Below, one piece after another: positions 26,682 to 35,390 of a DNA stretch of 64,000 bases; the first letter of the stretch is position 1; each line of letters begins with the position of its first letter. The DNA is from Homoserinimonas sp. OAct 916 (GTDB taxonomy: Bacteria; Actinomycetota; Actinomycetes; Actinomycetales; Microbacteriaceae), in NCBI RefSeq assembly GCF_003260275.1, contig NZ_QJHB01000008.1, forward strand, positions 1 to 64,000, written 5' to 3'. The notes beneath the pieces are model-generated. The model saw only the letters and a list, made by a program, of their open reading frames with translations. It was not told where the DNA came from and made no database searches. The translations under genes and the position numbers were made by a program.

Positions 26682-27248
26682 CTATTCCGCGGTGGGCTCG
26701 TCGGGCAGTTGTTCGAACAAGCCGGGTGGTGGCGTCACGGTGACCGTTCTGGCGACGACATCCACAGCCGGAACGATGGCCTTGACGAAGGGAACCATGA
26801 CCTCACCATTGTCGGTGTCGACGATGAGCAGGTCTTGGGACGGCAGGTGGTCGAGCCGCGAAATGGTACCGATGGTGACCCCGTCGCGCACGACCGCGAG
26901 CCCGATCAGCTGGTGGTCGAACCAGGCGTCTTCCTCTTCCGAGGTCTCATTCGGGTCTTGCTCGATCCACAGGATCGCCTTGATCAGCGTCTCAGCCGTT
27001 GAGCGGTCGGGAACATCTTTGAAGAAACCGACCGGATGCTGGTTGTACCAGCGCAGTTCGACCAGTTCGATGGTCTTACCGAACCAGGGCGAAGTTTCCG
27101 GCACCTGGAGGGTGAACACGGCGCCCGGAACGAAACGTCGTTCCGGGGCATCCGTGAACAGTTCGAGCTTGATTGCACCCTTGAGCCCGTGCGCCTTGGT
27201 CAGGCGACCAACGCGCAAGGTGGTGCGCTCAGGTTGTGCAGGTTTCAT
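26682..27248 (-). CDS. rimM: 16S rRNA processing protein RimM
   Basis: 188 residues. N-terminal RimM domain: [26 protein letters not shown]-barrel follows, with [26 protein letters not shown] and a C-terminal PPGLF. It assists 30S head assembly, binding S19. It starts immediately after the KH-protein stop codon (no gap). Confidence 0.95.
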   Translation of the reverse strand: MKPAQPERTTLRVGRLTKAHGLKGAIKLELFTDAPERRFVPGAVFTLQVPETSPWFGKTIELVELRWYNQHPVGFFKDVPDRSTAETLIKAILWIEQDPNETSEEEDAWFDHQLIGLAVVRDGVTIGTISRLDHLPSQDLLIVDTDNGEVMVPFVKAIVPAVDVVARTVTVTPPPGLFEQLPDEPTAE

Positions 27249-27482
27249 CTACTGGTCGTCAGAGATGTCGACACGAACACGCCGGCCGTCGGCCAGCGCT
27301 TCAACCACCGTGCGCAGCGCCTTGGCGGTGCGCCCGGCGCGACCGATCACGCGACCGAGGTCGTCGCTGTTCACCCGCACCTCGAGCAACTCGTTGCGCG
27401 GCGTCGATTTTTCTGTCACCCGCACATCGTCGGGGTGATCGACGATGCCACGAATGAGGTGGGTGAGCGCGGGAGCAAGCAT
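27249..27482 (-). CDS. khpA: KH-domain RNA-binding protein KhpA
   Basis: 77 residues. A single KH domain with the GRVIGRAGRTAKALRT loop (GxxG-type). KhpA forms a complex with KhpB/EloR in several Gram-positives and affects cell elongation through RNA binding. It lies between rpsP and rimM, the standard location. Confidence 0.95.
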   Translation of the reverse strand: MLAPALTHLIRGIVDHPDDVRVTEKSTPRNELLEVRVNSDDLGRVIGRAGRTAKALRTVVEALADGRRVRVDISDDQ

Positions 27483-27486
27483 GAAC

Positions 27487-28098
27487 CTATGCCTTGTCGC
27501 CGTCGGTGGCCTCTGCGGCCGCCTCGTCGGTTGCCGGGGCTTCCTCGGCGGACTTCTCGTCCTTGGCGGGCTTCTCGTCCTCGGCGGGCTTCTCGTCCTT
27601 GGCCGGAGCCTCGTCCTTCGCAGGAGCCTCGTCCTTGACCGGAGCCTCGTCCTTCGCAGGAGCCTCGTCCTTGACCGGAGCCTCGTCCTTCGCAGGAGCC
27701 TCGTCCTTCGCAGGAGCCTCGTCCTTGACCGGAGCCTCTTCGACCTTCTCGGCCTTCGGCTTCAGCACGGGCTTCTTCTTCTCGTCGGCGACGAACTCGA
27801 CCTTTTCTTCCTTGAACTTCACGGTGCTGACAGCATTCGCGTCGCCCTTGAACTTGCCCCAGTCGCCGGTCAGTTTGAGCAGCGCACGAACCTGCTCGGT
27901 CGGCTGGGCGCCGACTCCGAGCCAGTACAGAGCACGCTCCGACTCAATCTTGATGACCGACGGGTTCTCGGTCGGGTGGTACAGACCGATCTCCTCGATG
28001 ACCCGGCCGTCACGCTTGGTGCGTGCGTCGGCGACAACGATGCGGTAGAACGGAGCGCGGATCTTGCCCATGCGCTTCAAACGAATCTTTACAGCCAC
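27487..28098 (-). CDS. rpsP: Ribosomal protein S16 with long repetitive charged tail
   Basis: 203 residues from the GTG at 28098, preceded by AGGAG. The S16 core ([49 protein letters not shown]) takes about the first 85 residues. After a transition segment, residues ~115-185 are about ten 6-residue units of (A/V)KDEAP type, encoded by an 18-bp minisatellite, then an Ala/Glu-rich end. S16 binds 16S rRNA in the 30S body. Extended tails occur in actinobacterial S16, but a tandem array this regular is unusual. Confidence 0.96.
   Translation of the reverse strand: MAVKIRLKRMGKIRAPFYRIVVADARTKRDGRVIEEIGLYHPTENPSVIKIESERALYWLGVGAQPTEQVRALLKLTGDWGKFKGDANAVSTVKFKEEKVEFVADEKKKPVLKPKAEKVEEAPVKDEAPAKDEAPAKDEAPVKDEAPAKDEAPVKDEAPAKDEAPAKDEKPAEDEKPAKDEKSAEEAPATDEAAAEATDGDKA
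27552..27732. repeat. 18-bp coding minisatellite in rpsP
   Basis: About ten tandem 18-bp units (GGAGCCTCGTCCTTSRCM-like) encode the (A/V)KDEAP tail of S16. The units at the 3' end of the gene have drifted to KPAEDE and KPAKDE. Confidence 0.9.
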
Positions 28099-28293
28099 AA
28101 TTCTCCTGAATAATTTTATGTGTGGGCGAGCTGACGGCCGTGAGCGTGGGGGCACACTCGGCAGTAGGTCTAAGGGGGAGCTACCGGAACGCCTGATTAG
28201 AGGGTCGGACGATTCGGGCTCAACTCACCATTCTGTCAGATCTTCGGGCAACCCGTGAACCAATCCGAGTGATTCACATCCCGGGTTCAGGAC

Positions 28294-29124
28294 TCAGGCG
28301 GCTTTTCGCGCCGCACTCTTGCCGTCACGCCAACTCAACCATTCATTGACCTTGGTCAAGTCGTGATCGGGGCCGGAGACCTGCAGGGTGTACAGGCGCG
28401 CCCCAAGGGCGTGCAACTCATCGCCCTGTTCGAGCGTGCGGTGCCCCACTTCGACCGAAACTTCGATCTCGCCCGGGTCGCGACCAACCGTGCTGCACCA
28501 GCTGTCGAGCACGCTCAACTTGTGCTCCAGCACTTCGGGGTCGGAGAAGCTGTGCCAGATATCGGCGTGTTCTGCCACGATGCGTAGGGTCTTCTTCTCC
28601 CCACCACCGCCGATCAGTACCGGGATGTGCCGGGTGGGGGGCGGCACAAGCTTGGACCAACGATCTCTGATCACGGGCATCGCCTGGGCGAGGTCATCAA
28701 GACGACTCCCCTTTGTGCCGAACTCGTAGCCGTACTCGTCGTAGTCGCGCTCGAACCAGCCCGACCCAGTACCGAAGATGAACCGGCCCACGCCGTCATT
28801 CGATCCGGCGCTGATGTGGTCAATGGTCCGTGCCATGTCAGCCTGAAGGTTCGCGTTGCGGTAGCTGTTGCAGTTGACGAGCGCGCCGATCTCGACGGTG
28901 CTGGTCTGCTCGGCCAGGGCGGCAAGCATGGTCCATGATTCAAAATGCAGGCCGTCCGGGTCTCCAAAGAGCGGGAAGAAGTGATCCCAGTTGAAGATCA
29001 CGTCAACGCCCAGCGCCTCGAGTTCGGCGGCGGTGTCGCGAATCTGCTGGTAGCCGGAGTGCTGCGGCGCGATCTGTACGCCGAGGCGCACCGGACGGGA
29101 CTGGGCGTGAATGGAAGAAGTCAT
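28294..29124 (-). CDS. LLM class oxidoreductase, probably F420-dependent
   Basis: 276 residues, a luciferase-like TIM barrel. Features: FNWDHFFPLFGDPDG near the N-terminus, TVEIGALVNCNSYRN, and RFIFGTGSGWFERDYDEYGYEF, the pattern of actinobacterial F420-dependent LLM enzymes. Substrate unknown. It lies between rpsP and ffh, an accessory insertion in the conserved backbone, transcribed alone. Confidence 0.85.
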   Translation of the reverse strand: MTSSIHAQSRPVRLGVQIAPQHSGYQQIRDTAAELEALGVDVIFNWDHFFPLFGDPDGLHFESWTMLAALAEQTSTVEIGALVNCNSYRNANLQADMARTIDHISAGSNDGVGRFIFGTGSGWFERDYDEYGYEFGTKGSRLDDLAQAMPVIRDRWSKLVPPPTRHIPVLIGGGGEKKTLRIVAEHADIWHSFSDPEVLEHKLSVLDSWCSTVGRDPGEIEVSVEVGHRTLEQGDELHALGARLYTLQVSGPDHDLTKVNEWLSWRDGKSAARKAA

Positions 29125-29186
29125 CCGTCAATTCTAGGGCGCACACCATGGGCCAACTGCTCAGCCGGTTGGCGCCATAGCTCGGT

Positions 29187-30752
29187 CTAGCGGCCGAGCA
29201 TCTTCTGCAGCGCGGCCAGTTCTTCTTCGCTCGGCCCACCATCTTTGGTCTTGCCTGCGCCCAGGCCGAAGCCGCTTCCGCCGCCGGCCGCCTGCGGTTT
29301 CACCCCGGCAGCGAGCGCCGCATTCTCGGCCGCCCGTTTGGCCGGGTTGCCCGACTTGGAGCCTTTCTTCTTCTGCTGTTGCGGCTTGGGCCGCCCGCCG
29401 AATCCGGCGCCGGGCATCGGCGGCATTCCCGGCATGTTCGGCATGCCACCCTTGGCAACCGTCTTCATCATCTTCGCGGCCTGCTCGAACCGGTTCACCA
29501 GCTGATTCACGTCGGTCACGGTCATGCCTGATCCGCGAGCGATTCGCAGCCGCCGTGAGCCGTTCAAGAGTTTGGAGTTGCGCCGCTCGGCGATCGTCAT
29601 CGACTGGATGATCGCCTCGGTGCGCACGATCTCGCCCTCATCGAAGTTCTCCAGTTGCTGCTTCATCGCACCGGCACCGGGGAGCATCCCCATCATCTTC
29701 TTGATCGACCCCATGTTGCGCATCTGCTGCATCTGCTTGAGGAAGTCTTCGAGCGTGAAAGTCTCGGTCGCGAACTTCTCTGCGACCGCGCGCGCTTCGT
29801 CCTCGTCGAATGCCTCCTGCGCCTGCTCGATCAGGGTGAGGATGTCACCCATGTCGAGGATGCGGCTGGCCATGCGGTCGGGGTAGAACGGCTCGAAGTC
29901 GCCCAGTCCCTCACCCGTGGACGCGAAGATGATTGGGCGGCCCGTCACACTCGCCACGGAGAGCGCGGCACCACCGCGGGCATCACCGTCGAGTTTGGTC
30001 AGCACCACGGCCGTAAAATCGACACCCTCCTGGAACGCACGGGCGGTCGCCACGGCGTCCTGACCGATCATGGCGTCGATGACGAATAGCACTTCGTCGG
30101 GGTCGACAGCGCGGCGGATGTCGCCGGCCTGCTTCATCAGCTCGGCATCCACGCCCAGGCGACCGGCCGTGTCAACGATCACCACGTCGTACTGCTTGTC
30201 GGTGGCGTACTTGATCGAATCTTTCGCGACCCTCACCGGGTTGCCGACACCGTTGCCCGGCTCCGGCGCGTACACGGCGACTCCGGCCTGCTCCGCGACC
30301 ACTTGCAACTGGGTGACGGCGTTCGGCCGCTGCAGGTCGGCGGCGACCAGTAGCGGCGTGTGGTTGTCCTTGGCCAGCCACAGGGCCAGCTTGCCGGCCA
30401 GGGTGGTCTTACCGGCGCCCTGCAGGCCGGCGAGCATGATCACCGTCGGCGGCTTCTTCGCGAACTGGATGCGCCGGGCCTCACCGCCCAGGATCGCAAC
30501 CAGTTCGTCGTTGACGATCTGAACCACCTGCTGGGCGGGGTTCAGCGCGCGGTTGACCTCGTCGCCGAGGGCCCGCTCGCGTACGTTGTGGGTGAAGTCC
30601 TTGACGACGCTGAGCGCGACATCCGCTTCGAGCAGGGCGCGCCTGATCTCGCGGATCGTGCCGTCGACGTCGGCGACGGAGAGTTTGCCCTTGCCGCGGA
30701 GATTCTTGAATGTCTCGGCGAGGCGGTCTGAAAGGTTTCCGAAAGTAGCCAT
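29187..30752 (-). CDS. ffh: Signal recognition particle protein Ffh
   Basis: 521 residues. N-domain, then the G-domain P-loop GLQGAGKTTLAG (109-120), DTAGRLGVD, TKLDGDARGG, and the Met-rich M domain (QMQQMRNMGSIKKMMGMLPG). The C-terminus beyond the M domain is a Gly/Lys/Pro-rich tail with MPGMPPMPG. It binds signal sequences and 4.5S RNA and delivers ribosomes to FtsY, whose gene lies 12 bp upstream on the same strand. Confidence 0.97.
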   Translation of the reverse strand: MATFGNLSDRLAETFKNLRGKGKLSVADVDGTIREIRRALLEADVALSVVKDFTHNVRERALGDEVNRALNPAQQVVQIVNDELVAILGGEARRIQFAKKPPTVIMLAGLQGAGKTTLAGKLALWLAKDNHTPLLVAADLQRPNAVTQLQVVAEQAGVAVYAPEPGNGVGNPVRVAKDSIKYATDKQYDVVIVDTAGRLGVDAELMKQAGDIRRAVDPDEVLFVIDAMIGQDAVATARAFQEGVDFTAVVLTKLDGDARGGAALSVASVTGRPIIFASTGEGLGDFEPFYPDRMASRILDMGDILTLIEQAQEAFDEDEARAVAEKFATETFTLEDFLKQMQQMRNMGSIKKMMGMLPGAGAMKQQLENFDEGEIVRTEAIIQSMTIAERRNSKLLNGSRRLRIARGSGMTVTDVNQLVNRFEQAAKMMKTVAKGGMPNMPGMPPMPGAGFGGRPKPQQQKKKGSKSGNPAKRAAENAALAAGVKPQAAGGGSGFGLGAGKTKDGGPSEEELAALQKMLGR

Positions 30753-30764
30753 GGTTCCTCTAGT

Positions 30765-31640
30765 TTAACCGACCAGCTGGGCGGCGAAGACATGCGGGGT
30801 GAAGCCGGTCAGATCGCCGATGCCCTCACCCTGCCCCACCAGTTTGATCGGGATGCCGGTCTTCTCCTGCACTGCCAGCACGAAGCCGCCCTTGGCCGAC
30901 CCGTCCAGTTTGGTGAGCACCAGGCCGGTGACGCCGGCATGCTCGATGAACGCCTCCGCCTGCGCCAGCCCGTTCTGCCCGGTCGTGGCGTCCAGCACGA
31001 GCAGCACTTCGGCGATCGGGGCCTGCTTCTCGATGACCCGCCGGATCTTCGTCAACTCGTCCATCAGGCCGCCCTTGGTCTGCAGTCGGCCGGCGGTGTC
31101 GATGATGACGATCTCGGTTCCGGTTTCGATCGCCCGGGCGACGGTCTGGAATGCGACGGATGCCGGATCCTGGCCCTGCTGCTGCGGTTTGACGATCTCG
31201 GCGCCGGCTCGCTCGGCCCACGTCGCCAGCTGTTCGACGGCGGCGGCACGGAACGTGTCTGCCGCCCCCACCAGCACGCTGCGGCCGTGGGTATGCAAGA
31301 ACTTGGCGAACTTGCCGATGGTGGTGGTCTTGCCCACCCCGTTCACCCCGACCACGAGTACCACAGCGGGTCGCTCGGACAGGTGCAGCGTGGGGTCTAG
31401 CCTCGACAGGCGCTCCTCCAGCGATTCGCGAAGCATCCGCTGCAGGTCCTTCGGGTCCTCGGTGTGGTACTTGGCGACGTTGGCGCGCATCTCGGCGACG
31501 ACCGCCTCAGAGATGTCCGGCCCGAAGTCGGCGGTGATCAGCGCGGTCTCCAGGTCATCCCAGGTGTCGTCGTCGATCGTCTGCTTCTGGAACATGCCAC
31601 GAAGGGCGCCGGTCAATGACCACGGGGTGCGTTGTGCCAT
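30765..31640 (-). CDS. ftsY: SRP receptor FtsY
   Basis: 291 residues. The NG GTPase domain is complete: GVNGVGKTTTIGKFAKFL, ADTFRAAAVEQL, DTAGRLQTKGGLM, TKLDGSAKGG. The acidic A-domain of enterobacterial FtsY is absent and the N-terminus is short, as in many Gram-positives. It lies between smc and ffh, all on the minus strand. Confidence 0.97.
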   Translation of the reverse strand: MAQRTPWSLTGALRGMFQKQTIDDDTWDDLETALITADFGPDISEAVVAEMRANVAKYHTEDPKDLQRMLRESLEERLSRLDPTLHLSERPAVVLVVGVNGVGKTTTIGKFAKFLHTHGRSVLVGAADTFRAAAVEQLATWAERAGAEIVKPQQQGQDPASVAFQTVARAIETGTEIVIIDTAGRLQTKGGLMDELTKIRRVIEKQAPIAEVLLVLDATTGQNGLAQAEAFIEHAGVTGLVLTKLDGSAKGGFVLAVQEKTGIPIKLVGQGEGIGDLTGFTPHVFAAQLVG

Positions 31641-31694
31641 AGGTCTAGGTTACCGGTGGCACGGCTTGCTCTTGGCCGAAGCCGAGCGACGAAC

Positions 31695-34600
31695 CTACGA
31701 TGCGCGCTCGGCCACTTCGACGCGCTGGCCGACGACGGCGGAGACGCCGTCTTGGCGCATCGACACCCCGTAGAGTGCGTCGGCGATCTCCATGGTGCGT
31801 TTCTGGTGCGTGATCACAATCAATTGGCTGGTGGCGCGCAGGTCTTCGAACGTGGCCAGCAGTCGGCCGAGGTTCGCGTCGTCAAGTGCCGCCTCCACCT
31901 CGTCGAGCACGTAGAAGGGGCTCGGCCTGGCTTTGAAGATCGCGATCAGGAAGGCGACGGCGGCCAAAGAACGCTCACCGCCAGAAAGCAGGGAGAGGCG
32001 TTCGATCTTCTTGCCCGCCGGCTTCACCGACACCTCGATCCCGGTGCCGAGCAGGTCGTTCGGATCGGTGAGAGAGATGCTGCCGGTTCCGCCGGGAAAC
32101 AGCACGGGGAACACGTCGGCGAACGCGGCCCGCGTGTCTTCGAACGCGGCGCCGAAGATCGCCTGCATCTTCTCGTCGATCTCGTCGATGATCGTCAAAA
32201 GGTCTTTGCGCGTGTTGGCGAGGTCGGTGAGTTGTTCTGTGAGGAACGCGTGTCGCTGCTCGAGGGCCGCGAACTCCTCCAATGCGAGGGGGTTCACCCG
32301 ACCCAGCTGGGCGAGCTTGCGTTCGGCCTTGGCCAGGCGCGCCTTCTGCTGATCGCGATCGAACGGGATGCCTGCTGGTTCGGTCTCCTCATCGGCCGCC
32401 TGGTCGCGGTCCGTGGGCGCATCCGGCTCCGCGACGTCTGGTATCAGCTCGTTCGGCCCGTATTCGGCGACGAGCACCTCTTCGATCAGCCCGAGTTCGC
32501 TGCCGGCCCGCTCCAGCAGCGACGACAGGTGCAGTTTTCGCTCGTAGATCTGCAGTTCCAGGCCGTGCACGTTCTCGGTAATTGTGGCCAGACGTTCACG
32601 CAACCCGTTCTCGGTGGCCCGCAGGGCGATGAGTTCCTCGTTCTGGCTGGCGCGTTCCGCTTCCCTGACGGCGAGCAGCCGTTGGGCTTCGGCCACCGAG
32701 CCATCAACGGAGGCGAGCACGGTGGGCAACGCGTCGATCACGTCGGTCGCCGCGTCGGCCTGCCGGCGCCGGATCACCGCCAACCGGGCGGCCTCCTGGG
32801 CCTGCGCGCGCTCTGATTCCAGTTGGTCGACGAAGGACTGCACACGCGCCTGCTGCGCCCGGATGCGTTCGCGGGTGGTTTCCACCTCGAGGCGTGCCTG
32901 CACCTCCAACTCGCGGGCACCCTCGAGTTCGGCGTACAGGGCGTCGCGTGCGCTCACATCGAGGATGGGGCGCGGTTTCGAGCGCGCCTTCTCCAACTCG
33001 GCTGCGGTCTTCGTCTGAGCCGCGAGTGCCTCGTCGACGGCCACCGCCGCCACATCCAGGGCGGCCTGCAATCGCCCGCACTCAGCCAGTGAGGCCTCCT
33101 GCTGCACTGTGAACCGGTTGAGCCGGTCGGTGTGCGCGGTCTGCTGGTCGTCGAACTCGCGCAGCGCGGCCAGCGCAGCCTGGGCCCGCTGGGTCGCCTG
33201 CGTGTGCGCGGCTCGCTGTTCGGAAAGCTCCACTCGCAATTCGTCGATGGTCGCCGTCACCTCGGTCAACCGTTCGGTCGCGGCGTCCCTCTCGGCAAAC
33301 AGTTCCAGCCTGGATCTGCGGGCCCCTGTTCCGCCACGCAGCACGTATTCGCTGAGAACCTCACCGGCGAGGGTGATGATGGTCATGGTGGTCCGGTTTT
33401 CGGCACGGTCGGCCCAGACCCGGCGGGCGACGGCCAGGTCGTCGGCGATCACGGTGGTCGCCAGGAGGCCCAGAACGCCGGGCGGCGCCGTGACCACACC
33501 GGCTGCCGATCGAGCGCCGGAGCCGAACGAATCAGGCACGTGGGTCGCGGCGGCTGCCTCGGCGACCACCAGCTCGACCCGGCCGAGCTCCAGCTCCTGC
33601 GCCGTGCGCAGGGCGTTCACCGCGTCATCATGGGTCTCGGCGAGCACGGCGTCGGCCAGCGTGCCGAGTGCGGCTGCGATCGCCAATTCGAAGCCCGCGC
33701 GCACCTGCACGTGTTCGGCGACCAGGCCGCGCACTCCTGGCACCTTCGCCTCGACCAGTGCGCTCGATCCGTCTTTGTGCCCGAGGGCAGAGGAAAGGGC
33801 ACTGGCTTTGGCTGCGAGCGCATCCCGTTCCCGTTCGCCCGCGTGCAACTCGTCGCGTAGCCGCTCGATCTCCGCCTGCGCGGCGAATACCTCAGCCTTG
33901 GCCAACTCATGCCCCTCGTCGAGGTCGCCGCGGCCGAAGTCGGCATCGGCACGCTCGTCCTCGGCCTCGGCCAAGTGTGCCCGCGCCGCCTCGAGCCGCC
34001 CGCTGGCCTGGTCGAAGGCGTTTTGCTGACGCAACACCTCGCCGCGCACTGCGGCCAACGCGCTTGCTGCCGCATCGGCGCGTCCCGTGAGCTGGGAGAT
34101 CTCCAGGTCGTGGCGGGAGACCATCGCCGACTGTTCGGCGATCTCCTCGTCCATCGCGTCAAGCTGTACCCGACAGGCCGCCGACGCGGCCTGCGCCGTG
34201 CCGTGTCTGCTCGCCGCCGCGGCAAGCTCACCGTTGAGGCGCTCCACCTCGGCCCGGGCGTCCTCGATCATCTGCGGGCTGACGCCCGGTTCGGCGCCGG
34301 GGCCGTCGGCCTGCGAGCCCAGCAGCGCCAGGCGCTGGTTGGCGAGGGTGAACAGTGACCTGAGCCGCTCCTGCACCTGCTCCAGCCCGAAGCTCACCCG
34401 CCGGGCCTCGTCGACGGCGTCACCCACCTGCGCCTGCTCGATATGCTGGATACGCAGGCGAGCCTGCTCCAGTTGTTCCTGCAACACGATGCGTTCACTG
34501 TGGCGCTCGTTCTCGGTGCGCGAATGATCGGCGATGGTGCGCCTGAGGCTCACCACTTCGTCTGCGAGCAGCCTGGCTCTCGCGTCGCGCACGATCGCGG

Positions 34601-35255
34601 CGATGGTCTGCGCCTCGCGGGCGATCTCGGCCTGGTGGCCAAGCGGTTTCAGCTGCCGCCTGAGCTCCCCGGCCAGGTCGCTCAACCGGGTCAGGTTGGC
34701 CTGCATCGCCTCGAGTTTGCGCAGAGTCTTTTCCTTGCGACGGCGGTGTTTGAGGATTCCGGCGGCCTCCTCGATGAAGCCGCGCCGCTCCTCAGGGGTT
34801 GCACGGAGCACCTGGTCGAGTTGGCCCTGCCCGACGATGACGTGCATCTCCCGGCCGAGACCGGAGTCGCTGAGCAGTTCCTGCACGTCGAGCAGGCGGC
34901 AGCCCTGGCCGTTGATGGCGTACTCGCTCGCCCCGTTGCGGAACAGCGTACGGCTGATGGTCACCTCGGTGTACTCGATCGGCAGTGCTCCGTCGGAGTT
35001 GTCGATGGTGAGGATCACCTGGGCACGCCCCAGGGGGCCGCGGGTGGAGGTGCCCGCGAAGATCACGTCTTCCATCTTGCCGCCGCGCAGGGTCTTCGCG
35101 CCCTGCTCCCCCATCACCCACGCGAGCGCGTCGACGACATTGGACTTGCCCGAGCCGTTCGGCCCGACCACACAGGTGACCCCCGGCTCGAACGCGAAGG
35201 TGGTCGGCTGCGCGAAGGACTTGAACCCCTTGAGGGTCAGGCTCTTCAGATACAC
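31695..35255 (-). CDS. smc: Chromosome segregation protein SMC
   Basis: 1186 residues from a GTG at 35255 (MYLKSLTLKGFKSFAQPTTF), the family-typical start; the frame to 35366 adds an Arg-rich non-conserved leader. Walker A GPNGSGKSNVVDAL (31-44), Q-loop, long coiled coils, a hinge with GVRGLVAEHV and ENRTTMTIITLAGEVLS, and the C-terminal signature LLSGGERSLAAVAF with Walker B FYVLDEVEAALDD. It forms the condensin core with ScpA/ScpB. It heads the smc-ftsY-ffh group. Confidence 0.97.
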   Translation of the reverse strand: MYLKSLTLKGFKSFAQPTTFAFEPGVTCVVGPNGSGKSNVVDALAWVMGEQGAKTLRGGKMEDVIFAGTSTRGPLGRAQVILTIDNSDGALPIEYTEVTISRTLFRNGASEYAINGQGCRLLDVQELLSDSGLGREMHVIVGQGQLDQVLRATPEERRGFIEEAAGILKHRRRKEKTLRKLEAMQANLTRLSDLAGELRRQLKPLGHQAEIAREAQTIAAIVRDARARLLADEVVSLRRTIADHSRTENERHSERIVLQEQLEQARLRIQHIEQAQVGDAVDEARRVSFGLEQVQERLRSLFTLANQRLALLGSQADGPGAEPGVSPQMIEDARAEVERLNGELAAAASRHGTAQAASAACRVQLDAMDEEIAEQSAMVSRHDLEISQLTGRADAAASALAAVRGEVLRQQNAFDQASGRLEAARAHLAEAEDERADADFGRGDLDEGHELAKAEVFAAQAEIERLRDELHAGERERDALAAKASALSSALGHKDGSSALVEAKVPGVRGLVAEHVQVRAGFELAIAAALGTLADAVLAETHDDAVNALRTAQELELGRVELVVAEAAAATHVPDSFGSGARSAAGVVTAPPGVLGLLATTVIADDLAVARRVWADRAENRTTMTIITLAGEVLSEYVLRGGTGARRSRLELFAERDAATERLTEVTATIDELRVELSEQRAAHTQATQRAQAALAALREFDDQQTAHTDRLNRFTVQQEASLAECGRLQAALDVAAVAVDEALAAQTKTAAELEKARSKPRPILDVSARDALYAELEGARELEVQARLEVETTRERIRAQQARVQSFVDQLESERAQAQEAARLAVIRRRQADAATDVIDALPTVLASVDGSVAEAQRLLAVREAERASQNEELIALRATENGLRERLATITENVHGLELQIYERKLHLSSLLERAGSELGLIEEVLVAEYGPNELIPDVAEPDAPTDRDQAADEETEPAGIPFDRDQQKARLAKAERKLAQLGRVNPLALEEFAALEQRHAFLTEQLTDLANTRKDLLTIIDEIDEKMQAIFGAAFEDTRAAFADVFPVLFPGGTGSISLTDPNDLLGTGIEVSVKPAGKKIERLSLLSGGERSLAAVAFLIAIFKARPSPFYVLDEVEAALDDANLGRLLATFEDLRATSQLIVITHQKRTMEIADALYGVSMRQDGVSAVVGQRVEVAERAS

Positions 35256-35390
35256 CGCACCACCGGCCTCTCCATCGGCTGCGCCGGCCGGCCCCCGGCG
35301 CCTGTGACTACGGTACCGGATGCCCAACCCACGCCAGCGCGCACGCGCGGCCCGGCGTTCACCCACCCGAGTTCTTGTAACGTGGCCGAC

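Noticed and set aside
27552-27732. Possible CRISPR-like array
   Set aside because: Units are contiguous with no spacers and are in frame inside rpsP; a coding minisatellite.
34443-35390. Extension of the glucosidase frame upstream into smc
   Set aside because: It runs antisense through the smc gene; GH13 homology starts only around 35565, and the ATG at 35391 fits the intergenic gap.
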